From contig NZ_CP037858.1 in the NCBI RefSeq assembly GCF_006974125.1, forward strand, positions 2,418,001 to 2,482,000: a DNA stretch of 64,000 nt. Reading direction: 5' to 3'. This stretch comes from Stenotrophomonas maltophilia (lineage in GTDB: Bacteria; Pseudomonadota; Gammaproteobacteria; Xanthomonadales; Xanthomonadaceae). Position 1 is the stretch's first letter, and each line of letters starts with the position of its first letter. Shown one piece after another: positions 26,668-36,917 of the stretch. The notes under the pieces are model-generated. The model was given only the letters and a program-made list of their open reading frames with translations, searched no databases and had not been told where the DNA came from. Both the position numbers and the translations under genes were made by a program.

Positions 26668-29600
26668 TGCGCGTCGCGCAGCGCGCCCAGGAAGGCGCGC
26701 AGCGAGGCCGGCTTGATCGGCTTGGTCAGCACGCGATAGCCACGTTCGCGTGCCATCCGCTTCAGCTCGTCGCGGCCGTCGGCGGTCAGCAATGCGCCTG
26801 GCAGCACGTAGCCGGCGGCTTCGCGCAACGCCACCAGCGCGTCCAGGCCATCCATGCGGTCGTGCAGGTGGTAATCCACCAGCATCACCTGCGGGCGCTC
26901 GGCAATCTTCTCCAGCGCCTGGTCGACGGTGGCAGCGGTGATCACCTGCACCTGCCAACGGCCGAGCAGCGCGCGCATGCCGTCGAGGATCTCCTCGTCA
27001 TTGTCCACGCACAGCACGCGCAGGCCGGCCAGCGAATCGCTGCGCACCGGCGCAGTCACGGCCTGTACCGGCGTGGCCAGCTCGGTGTAGCCCGGCAGCG
27101 GCGCCACCCGCGGCAGGATGATCGAGAACATCGACCCGCTGCCGACGCGGCTGCGGGCATTGAGGCGATGGTCCAGCAGTCGCGAGATGCGCTGGCAGAT
27201 CGACAGGCCCAGGCCCAATCCCTGCTCGCCCCAGTCGAACGGCTGCTGGTAACGATGGAACTCGTCGAAGATCTGCCGCATGTGGTGTTCGGGAATGCCG
27301 GGGCCGGTATCCCACACCTGCAGTTCCACTTCATCGCCGCGATGGCGTACCGCCAGCACGATGCGCCCCTGCCGTGTGTAGCGCAGCGCGTTGGCCAGGA
27401 AGTTCTGCAGCACGCGGCGCAGCAGGCGGCGATCGCTGCGTACCCAGGCCGGCCGCGCGAACAGGTCCAGGCGCAGGCCACGACCCGCAGCAACCGGGGT
27501 GTACTGCGCGGCCAGTTCGCGCATCAGCGCGCTCACGTCGAACTCCCCGATGACCGGGTGCAGGCCACCTGCATCCAGGCGCGACACGTCCAGCAGGCCA
27601 TCGAGCAGTTCCTCGGCCGCACGCAGCGAGGCATCCACACGCTCGGCCAGGTGCTTCTGCTCATCGCTCACATGGTCGCTGTCACGCAACGCCGATGCGA
27701 ACAATCGTGCAGCGTTCAATGGCTGCAGCACGTCGTGACTGATCGCCGCCAGGAAACGGGTCTTCGACTGCTGCGCGACCTCGGCCTCGTGCGAGCGCTC
27801 GGCCACGCGCTGCTCCAGCGTCTCGTTGGCCTCCAGCAACGCCTTTTCCGCGTGCTTGTAGTCAGTGATGTCGTTGTAGCTGGTCACGTAGCCACCACCG
27901 GGCAGTGCCTGGCCACGCATCTCGATCACCTTGCCATCGCTGCGGGTGCGTTCGAACACATGCGGCGAACCGGCTCGCATGTAGCCGATGCGACGGTTGA
28001 TCTGCACCTCGATATCACCTTCGCCCAACTCGCCGCGCTCGGCGTTGTAGCGGATCAGGTCGGCCACCGGGCGGCCCACGTAGAGCATGCCGTCGGGGTA
28101 GCCGAACATGTCCTGGTAGCGGCGGTTCCATGCAGTCAGGCGCATGTCCGGATCGACCACGCTGACCCCGGCGCTGATGTTCTCCAGAGTCGTCGACAGG
28201 ATTTCCCGGTTGAAGCGCAGCTCCTGCCCGGCTTCGTCCAGCACTGCTACCACTTCGCCCAGGTCCATGCCCGAACCACGCAGCAGGCTGGTCAGCAGCA
28301 GGCGTGCCGACGCCGCACCAATCGACGCGGCCAGCAGGCGTTCGGTGAACTGCACCCACGGCCGGTCCGCAGGCGCCGAGGATTGCAACTCACGGCCCAG
28401 CGACTGCGCCTGCTCGAAGAACGAGCGCCGTGCGTGACGTTCACCGACCACGCGCGAGGCCAGTGCCAGCAGGTCGCCCACATGCACATGGCCGGGCCAG
28501 CCACCGGCCACCGACGGGCGCTCGGCATAGGGGTCGAGGAACGGCGCCGCACGCAGCCGTTCGTCCACACCGGGGCGCCAGCGCGCAGACACCAGCATCA
28601 TCGTCGCCGCGTTGACCAGCAGCGACCAGAAGGTGCCGTGGGTGAGCGGATCCCAGCCGGTCATGCCGAACAGCTGCTGCGGGCGCAGCCACTCGATGCC
28701 GAACGGTCCGTGCTGCACCCAGGCGGCATCGACCCAGCCGGCCATGGTCATCGCCGGCAGCAGCAGGGTGTACAGCCACGTCGCGAAGCCGAGCAGCATG
28801 CCCGTCTCGACGCCACGGCGGCTGGCGCCGCGCCAGTACAGGCCGCCGATCAGGCCCGGCGCGAACTGCGCCACCGCAGCGAACGCCATCAGGCCGTACG
28901 AGGCCAGCGTGCTGTCGTTGCTGCTGGTGCGGTAGTAGCTGTAGGCCATCAGCGCCAGCAACAGGATCGCCAGGCGACGGATCCACAGCACGCGCGAGGC
29001 AACGTCGGCCGCTTCCTGGTGGTCGCCACTGCGGCGCAGCAGCACCGGCATCACCAGGTCGTTGCTGACCATGGTGGCCAGCGCGATGGACGAGACGATG
29101 ACCATGCCGGTCGCCGCCGAGAAACCGCCGACATAGGCGATCAGCGCCAGCGCGTTGCGGCCCTCGGCCAGCGGCAGCGCCAGCACCATCGAATCGTCGG
29201 CGACGCTGCCACCGGTGCCGAACAGGGTGACGCCAGCGGTGGCGATCGGCAGCACCATGCCCGAGATCACCACCAGGTAGCCGCCGAACATCCAGCGCGC
29301 GCGGCGCACGTCGCGCACGTCTCCGCACTCGACCACGGCCACGTGGAACTGGCGCGGCAGGCAGATGATGGCGAGAAAACTGAGCAGTGTCTGCGAGATG
29401 AATCCCACCGGCGGCAGGCCGGTGAACAGCGTATGCACCGACTCGACCACCGCGTCGGTGCGGTTGCTCAGCCACAGGTAGGCGAACACGCCCACCGCCA
29501 CCATCGCCAGCAGCTTGATCACCGATTCGAAGGCGATCGCCAGCATCATGCCGTGGTGGTGCTCGGTGGCGTCGACCTGGCGGGTGCCGAACAGGGTGGC

Positions 29601-30110
29601 GAACAACGCCATCAGCAGCGCCACGTACAGTGCCGGGTCGGTGAAGAAGCCGGTGGGGCCGGTGTTGCCGGTCAGCACCTGCAGGCTCATCGCCACCGCT
29701 TTGTACTGCAGGGCGAGGTACGGAATGATGCCGATCAGCGCGATGATCGCCACCAGTGCCGCCAACCGCCGCGAGCGGCCGAAGCGCGAGGAGATGAAAT
29801 CGGCGATGGAGACCACGTTCTGGCTGCGTGCGATCAGCGCCAGGCGCTCGATGATGCGCCAGCCGAACAGCAGCAGCAGCAGCGGGCCGATGTAGATCGG
29901 CAGATAGCCCACGCCGTTGCGCACGGCGGTGCCGACCGCGCCGTAGAAGGTCCACGACGAGCAGTACACGGCCAGCGCCAGGCTGTAGACCACCGGCCGC
30001 AGCCACGGCCGGTCGGGGTACATCGGCCGACGGTCGCCCCACCACGCCACGCCGAACAGCAGCGCAGCATAGGCAACCGAGACCAGCAGCAGGATCCAGC
30101 TGGAGACCAC
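26664..30110 (-). CDS. crbS: CrbS-like sensor: sodium/solute symporter-PAS-kinase-receiver fusion
   Basis: An 1148-residue hybrid sensor. The N-terminal 500 residues are an SSSF-type transporter domain with about 12-13 helices (AVYCSSWTFYGAVGTA, and GGFSAATGMVIVSSIALATM matching the sodium-site region). A linker and a PAS domain follow (about 635-750). HisKA has ISHDVLQPLNAARL with H792; HATPase has LQNFLANALRYT and DTGPGIPEHHMRQIF. A C-terminal receiver has LCVDNDEE and D1079 in LVDYHL. GTG 30110 is preferred to a TTG at 30182, because it starts just before the first helix. With CrbR it forms the system that controls acs in other gammaproteobacteria. Confidence 0.88.
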   Translation of the reverse strand: MVSSWILLLVSVAYAALLFGVAWWGDRRPMYPDRPWLRPVVYSLALAVYCSSWTFYGAVGTAVRNGVGYLPIYIGPLLLLLFGWRIIERLALIARSQNVVSIADFISSRFGRSRRLAALVAIIALIGIIPYLALQYKAVAMSLQVLTGNTGPTGFFTDPALYVALLMALFATLFGTRQVDATEHHHGMMLAIAFESVIKLLAMVAVGVFAYLWLSNRTDAVVESVHTLFTGLPPVGFISQTLLSFLAIICLPRQFHVAVVECGDVRDVRRARWMFGGYLVVISGMVLPIATAGVTLFGTGGSVADDSMVLALPLAEGRNALALIAYVGGFSAATGMVIVSSIALATMVSNDLVMPVLLRRSGDHQEAADVASRVLWIRRLAILLLALMAYSYYRTSSNDSTLASYGLMAFAAVAQFAPGLIGGLYWRGASRRGVETGMLLGFATWLYTLLLPAMTMAGWVDAAWVQHGPFGIEWLRPQQLFGMTGWDPLTHGTFWSLLVNAATMMLVSARWRPGVDERLRAAPFLDPYAERPSVAGGWPGHVHVGDLLALASRVVGERHARRSFFEQAQSLGRELQSSAPADRPWVQFTERLLAASIGAASARLLLTSLLRGSGMDLGEVVAVLDEAGQELRFNREILSTTLENISAGVSVVDPDMRLTAWNRRYQDMFGYPDGMLYVGRPVADLIRYNAERGELGEGDIEVQINRRIGYMRAGSPHVFERTRSDGKVIEMRGQALPGGGYVTSYNDITDYKHAEKALLEANETLEQRVAERSHEAEVAQQSKTRFLAAISHDVLQPLNAARLFASALRDSDHVSDEQKHLAERVDASLRAAEELLDGLLDVSRLDAGGLHPVIGEFDVSALMRELAAQYTPVAAGRGLRLDLFARPAWVRSDRRLLRRVLQNFLANALRYTRQGRIVLAVRHRGDEVELQVWDTGPGIPEHHMRQIFDEFHRYQQPFDWGEQGLGLGLSICQRISRLLDHRLNARSRVGSGSMFSIILPRVAPLPGYTELATPVQAVTAPVRSDSLAGLRVLCVDNDEEILDGMRALLGRWQVQVITAATVDQALEKIAERPQVMLVDYHLHDRMDGLDALVALREAAGYVLPGALLTADGRDELKRMARERGYRVLTKPIKPASLRAFLGALRDAQ

Positions 30111-30185
30111 GCGCGCGTTTCCGTCGGGAGAACCCGCAGTGTAGGCCAGGCGTGGCCGGGGGTGCGGGCTCGTTGGGGGCAACCA

Positions 30186-30240
30186 CCCCCACCAAGGTGG
30201 GGGCCTACGCGGTGCGGGCCACGACCGTTGGTCGTGGCCG
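30186..30240. repeat. Two GTAG-family palindromes between crbS and the S46 peptidase
   Basis: A CCCCCACC/GGTGGGGG stem ends with CTAC at 30205-30208, then GGCCACGACC/GGTCGTGGCC at 30218-30240 has no GTAG end. Both are in the 135-bp gap between crbS and the S46 peptidase gene on the same strand. The second element ends 6 bp before the peptidase stop codon. Confidence 0.7.
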
Positions 30241-30245
30241 GCTTC

Positions 30246-32393
<2,148 letters not shown>

Positions 32394-32519
32394 GAGGCAA
32401 TCCGGTACGACAGAACAGCCCGGGACCATAGCCCGTGGGGCGCTGTCGGGCAACGCCCGATAGTCAGGCTTGCGCCGCGCTCCTAGAATTGCCGTTTTCT
32501 GCACATCGGACGTTCGCAG

Positions 32520-34208
32520 ATGATCGTCGGCATCGATCTTGGTACCACCCATTCCCTCATCGGCATGCACACGGCAGCGGGGCCGCAGCTGTTCCCCAAT
32601 GCCCATGGCGAGCTGTTGACCCCTTCGGTGGTCAGCCTCGTCGATGGTGCCGTACTGGTCGGCCAGCCGGCCCGTGACCGCCTGGTCAGCCATCCTCAGC
32701 AGACCGTGGCCCATTTCAAGCGCTGGATGGGCAGCGACCGTGAGACCCGGCTGGGTGAGCGCAGCTTCCGTCCCGAGGAGCTCTCGGCCATGGTCCTGCG
32801 CTCGCTGCTGGCCGACGCCGAAGCCGCCCTGGGCCGCAAGGTGGAGGAGGCGGTGATCAGCGTGCCGGCCTATTTCTCCGACGCCCAGCGCAAGGCCACC
32901 CGCGCCGCCGGCGAGCTTGCCGGCATCCGCGTCGAGCGCCTGATCAATGAACCCACGGCCGCCGCGCTGGCCTACGGCCTGCAGGAGCGTGACGGCGAAG
33001 GCCGCGTGCTGGTGCTGGACCTGGGCGGTGGCACCTTCGACGTCTCCATCCTGGAACTGTTCGACGGCGTGGTCGAAGTGCATGCAAGCGCTGGCGACAA
33101 TTTCCTGGGCGGCGAGGACTTCCTGCAGGTGCTCGTGCAGGCCTTCCATGCCGACCAGCGCACGTCCGCCAGCGACCTGTCCGCTGCCGAGCAGGCGCAG
33201 CTGCTGCGTCGGCTGGAACTGTTCAAGCGCGAACTCAGCCAGAACAGCACTGCCAGTCTGCAGTTGCCCCTGGCCGGCAGTGAACGCCATTGGCAGCTGG
33301 ATGAAGCACGCTACACCCAGCTCTGCGAGCCACTGCTGCTGCGCATGCGCACGCCCATCGAGCGCGCGATCCGCGACGCCCGGCTCAAGCCCGAGGCGCT
33401 GGACGACATCATCCTGGTCGGCGGTGCGGTACGCATGCCGATGGTCAGCAAGCTGGCGACCCGCATGTTCGGCCGGCTACCGCTGCGCCACGTCCATCCG
33501 GACCAGGCGATCGCATTGGGTGCCGCCGTTGCCGCAGGACTGAAGGCGCGCGACGAATCGCTGCGCGAGGTCGTGCTGACCGATGTCTGCCCCTACACAC
33601 TGGGCACGCAGGTGTCCCGCCAGGATGTTTCCGGTGGCGAGCGCAGCGGCTATTTCCACCCGATCATCCAGCGCAACAGCGTCGTGCCGGTCAGCCGCGA
33701 GGATCGCTTCTACCCGCTGCACGAGCGGCAAAGTGCCATCCGTATCGACGTGTTCCAAGGCGAGAGCCCGACGGTGGATCGCAACATCAAGCTCGGTGAG
33801 CTGACCGTCCCGCTGACCCATTCTGTCCCGATGCAGGAGCGCAGCGTCACCGCCCGCTTTACCTACGACGTGAACGGGCTGCTGCAGGTCGAAGTCACCG
33901 AGGACACCACCGGCAAGCGCCACGAGCTCATCCTGGAACAGAATCCCGGGTTGCTGTCACCCGAAGAGATCCAGCAGCGCCTGCGCGCACTGGAAGCGCT
34001 GAAGATTCACCCGCGTGACGCCCAGCCCAACCTCGCGGTGATCGCCCGCACCGAGCGCCTGTACGAGGAACGCATCCATCACCGCGAACTGTTGCAGTCG
34101 TGGCTGAGCAGCTTCCGCCATGTGCTGGAAAGCCAGGATGCCGTTGCCGTCGAGCGCCATCGCCATCAGCTGGACGAGGCACTCGACACTCTCGAGCGCG
34201 ATGCATGA
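32520..34208 (+). CDS. hscC: Hsp70-family chaperone HscC
   Basis: A 562-residue short Hsp70, matching HscC (Hsc62) in length and in its lack of a long C-terminal lid. MIVGIDLGTTHSLIG is the phosphate-1 loop, AVISVPAYFSDAQRKATRAA a core Hsp70 strand-helix, VLDLGGGTFDVSIL phosphate-2, and ILVGGAVRMP the adenosine site. TLGTQVSRQD and the segment after it form the substrate-binding domain. It is the first gene of a three-gene operon, overlapping the next by 4 bp (ATGA). In E. coli, hscC also sits beside J-protein genes (djlB/djlC), which supports the name. The client is unknown. Confidence 0.9.
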   Translation: MIVGIDLGTTHSLIGMHTAAGPQLFPNAHGELLTPSVVSLVDGAVLVGQPARDRLVSHPQQTVAHFKRWMGSDRETRLGERSFRPEELSAMVLRSLLADAEAALGRKVEEAVISVPAYFSDAQRKATRAAGELAGIRVERLINEPTAAALAYGLQERDGEGRVLVLDLGGGTFDVSILELFDGVVEVHASAGDNFLGGEDFLQVLVQAFHADQRTSASDLSAAEQAQLLRRLELFKRELSQNSTASLQLPLAGSERHWQLDEARYTQLCEPLLLRMRTPIERAIRDARLKPEALDDIILVGGAVRMPMVSKLATRMFGRLPLRHVHPDQAIALGAAVAAGLKARDESLREVVLTDVCPYTLGTQVSRQDVSGGERSGYFHPIIQRNSVVPVSREDRFYPLHERQSAIRIDVFQGESPTVDRNIKLGELTVPLTHSVPMQERSVTARFTYDVNGLLQVEVTEDTTGKRHELILEQNPGLLSPEEIQQRLRALEALKIHPRDAQPNLAVIARTERLYEERIHHRELLQSWLSSFRHVLESQDAVAVERHRHQLDEALDTLERDA

Positions 34209-35662
34209 GCTGGGCACTGCACGTCCTGGAGCTGGACGAGACGGCTGACGAGCGCGCGATCAAGCGCGCCTACGCAAAGCGCCTGCGGGTGACCCGCCCC
34301 GACGAGGATCCCATCGCCTTCCAGCACCTGCATGAGGCCTATCAGGCGGCATTGGACTGGGCCCGCCAGGATCCTCTGGCCGATACCGCGGACGAGGCCG
34401 AACCGGCGGAGCATGCAGCCGATATCGTCCCCTGGCCGTACGACGTCGACGTGGCATGGGCGCCGCCGGAAACGCGTTCGTACTCACCTCCGTTGCCACC
34501 CCGCGGCACGCCTGTGCTGCTGCGCACGGCACCGGTGGTGGAGCTGGAGGGGGTGGTCGATGTACCAGGCCACGCGCAGTTGATCCTGCGCCAGGCCTAT
34601 CTGTTGCCGGTCGACGACTTCGGCCCCTGGCTGGAGGCCACGCCGGTGCTGTGGTCGCTGCGCTACAAGCCATTGGCGGGTGATGCGCTGCTGGATGAAC
34701 TGGCACGAAGTCACAACGGCATCAGCGCAGCCAACATGGGTCTGCTCGCACGCTGCTTTGGCTGGGATGATGTACACGATGGCGTGGATCCGGACAGGCT
34801 GGCATCGATCCAGTCGCGCGGTCATCGACGCTGGGCCGCCGAGACCGGGAATGCGGCGGAACTGTCGGCACTGCTTGAACGAGAGGGCAGCCTGCGGCTG
34901 GGAAAGATCACGGTCAGCCGTTGCCTGAGCTACCTGTCGCAGCCATGGAACCTGCGACGATCCCTCTGGCAGGCGCAGCTGCCCGAGCACATCAATGAAG
35001 TCAACGCACTGCTGGATGCCATCGAGTCGGGGGGAAGGGAACAGGTACCCGAGGCATGGCATCCGCAGCAGATCCTGTTCTGGCGAAGTCTTGCCGACGT
35101 CTCCCGGCCCAACCGGTGGCGCTGGCAGGTGAACGCGCTGCGTGGCGTGCTGCTGGGCGTCTGCAGCCTGTTGTTCTTTGGTGGAATCGCAGGTGTCTCG
35201 TTGGTCCAGGGAAAGGCGGGCGAAGCCGCGATGTTCGTCCAGCTGGGGGCGCTCTTGGGCCTGCTGCTGGCGGTGATGGGAGTACTGTGGGTGCCTGTTC
35301 GCTGGGCGCTGCGCCAACTTACGCTTGACCTCACTCATCAGCGTGCAGGGCTGCTGCTGGCCCTGCCGGCGCCGTTGATGGCGATCGGCAGCCTGGTTCT
35401 TGTCCATGGCCTGGGCCACCGCATGGAAGGTACGCTGCTGATCTTCATGGCACTGCCCTTGGCGACTGCGCGCCTGTGGCGACGCGTCGGGGCCCGGATG
35501 CGGTTCGGAATCCGCCACGCCGTTTTCATGGTGCTTGCCATGCTGATCGCCGAAGCAGGCATCGTTCTCACCCTGCTGCAGTGGGGCGCCGAGTTCCTGC
35601 ATCGCGCGCGTCGTCACGTGCCGATTGACCGGCTCCCGCCGGCCTCTGGAAACACTGCGTGA
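34205..35662 (+). CDS. J-domain-like membrane protein with RPD in place of HPD (first of two)
   Basis: A 485-residue protein with an N-terminal J-like domain: LELDETADERAIKRAYAKRL, then TRPDEDPIAFQHLHEAYQAAL. At the invariant HPD tripeptide it reads R31-P32-D33. A middle region of about 300 residues without recognised motifs includes a ARCFGWDDVHDGVDP segment that recurs in the next gene. Five hydrophobic helices near the C-terminus (about residues 315-465) anchor it in the inner membrane. ATG 34205 overlaps the hscC stop, so coupling to HscC is likely. It resembles DjlB/DjlC, the HscC partners of E. coli. Confidence 0.82.
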   Translation: MSWALHVLELDETADERAIKRAYAKRLRVTRPDEDPIAFQHLHEAYQAALDWARQDPLADTADEAEPAEHAADIVPWPYDVDVAWAPPETRSYSPPLPPRGTPVLLRTAPVVELEGVVDVPGHAQLILRQAYLLPVDDFGPWLEATPVLWSLRYKPLAGDALLDELARSHNGISAANMGLLARCFGWDDVHDGVDPDRLASIQSRGHRRWAAETGNAAELSALLEREGSLRLGKITVSRCLSYLSQPWNLRRSLWQAQLPEHINEVNALLDAIESGGREQVPEAWHPQQILFWRSLADVSRPNRWRWQVNALRGVLLGVCSLLFFGGIAGVSLVQGKAGEAAMFVQLGALLGLLLAVMGVLWVPVRWALRQLTLDLTHQRAGLLLALPAPLMAIGSLVLVHGLGHRMEGTLLIFMALPLATARLWRRVGARMRFGIRHAVFMVLAMLIAEAGIVLTLLQWGAEFLHRARRHVPIDRLPPASGNTA

Positions 35663-36906
35663 AACAGGCGCTGGACGCTCTCGGGCTCGACGCCAGCGCC
35701 GACGAACAGGCGATCAAGCGCGTCTACGCGCAGAGACTGCGTGGGGCACGCCCGGACGAAGACCCGGTGGCATTCCAGGCGCTGCACGAGGCTTACCAGG
35801 AAGCGCTGCAGTGGGCACGTAACCGCGCGCAATGGCAGGAGGAAAGCAGTGCAGAAGCCCTGTCGATCCCACCTGCAGACAACAGCCCACCCGTCTCATC
35901 GCCGCCGTATGACAACCATTCGCCGATGGACCACATGCCGGTGCTGCATCATCCATGCACGCTCGACACCGACATGCCGGACGATGTGGTGGAACCGCCA
36001 TTGAACCTGCCCCGGTTTGCGCGCCTGCTGATCAATACCGCGGCCGACGCCGACCCGGCCAGCTTCGAGCGCTGGCTGGCCCATCGTCCGGAGCTGTGGT
36101 CATTGGCTGACAGGCCACGCATCGGCGACGTGGTACTGCAGCAGCTGCTGCACCAGGGCGGGCCCCTGTGCGAGTCCAACTTCGATCTGCTCAGCCGGTA
36201 TTTCTGCTGGGATGAGATCCGGGGTGATATCGATCCCTACCGGGTGCGTGCACGACGCAGCCAGCTGCATCGCCACTGGCTGCTGCAGCCGCGCAACCAC
36301 GCGGCCCTCACCGAAGCACTGGATCGACCGCAGGACCGCGTGTCCGCACAGGAAGCCCATGCCCGCATGGAACGCTTGACCCGACCGTGGCACTGGCTGG
36401 AATCGACGCTGTCGGCCTGCGTGCCCGGGCGCGCAGGCACCATGCGGCGCACGATGCAGCATCTGGGGGTGCACACCGTCCGCGACACGCTGGCGCCACT
36501 GGACGCAGATCAGATCGCCTTCTGGATGGCGATATCGCAGCCCAGGCACTTCAGTCTCCTGAAGATGCAGGTGGCGATTGTTCGCTGCCTGCTGGGTGCA
36601 ATGATCGTGCTGGCGGTTCTGGCAGTTCTGGCACTGCTGGGTGATGCCGCGCGACCGCTTGCGCTCAGCACGTCCGGCATGAAACGCGTGGCGATCCATG
36701 CCTCGGTGGTCATCGTGGCCGGCGTCGTCATGCTGGCGACCTTCGTGGGATGGACTCCATCGCGAACGGCGTCCGCGCCAGCCCCCGTCGAACCATCGTC
36801 GCCGTCCGATGCACTCGGCATGCTCACGCACGGGCCTCGTCCGCGCAGGCCAGCCCCCTCCTTCGCCGTCGTCAGCCAGATGGACCCCGGCACAGAGGGC
36901 GGTTGA
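35659..36906 (+). CDS. J-domain-like membrane protein with RPD in place of HPD (second of two)
   Basis: A 415-residue paralogue of the preceding protein. The J-like N-terminus is LGLDASADEQAIKRVYAQRL with ARPDEDPVAFQALHEAYQEAL; the tripeptide is again R31-P32-D33. A proline-rich linker (about residues 70-110) is followed by a middle region sharing LLSRYFCWDEIRGDIDP and FWMAISQPRHFSLLK with its neighbour (RCFGWDDVHDGVDP, FWRSLADVSRPNRWR). Two hydrophobic helices (about 310-335 and 345-370) end the protein, fewer than in the first copy. Start is GTG, overlapping the previous stop by 4 bp. It ends 11 bp from the convergent tamB stop. Confidence 0.8.
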   Translation: MKQALDALGLDASADEQAIKRVYAQRLRGARPDEDPVAFQALHEAYQEALQWARNRAQWQEESSAEALSIPPADNSPPVSSPPYDNHSPMDHMPVLHHPCTLDTDMPDDVVEPPLNLPRFARLLINTAADADPASFERWLAHRPELWSLADRPRIGDVVLQQLLHQGGPLCESNFDLLSRYFCWDEIRGDIDPYRVRARRSQLHRHWLLQPRNHAALTEALDRPQDRVSAQEAHARMERLTRPWHWLESTLSACVPGRAGTMRRTMQHLGVHTVRDTLAPLDADQIAFWMAISQPRHFSLLKMQVAIVRCLLGAMIVLAVLAVLALLGDAARPLALSTSGMKRVAIHASVVIVAGVVMLATFVGWTPSRTASAPAPVEPSSPSDALGMLTHGPRPRRPAPSFAVVSQMDPGTEGG

Positions 36907-36917
36907 GTGGCGGCGGG

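Noticed and set aside
30111..30182. TTG start of crbS at 30182
   Set aside because: It would add a Pro/Arg-rich stretch with no homology before the first helix; GTG 30110 gives the expected N-terminus.
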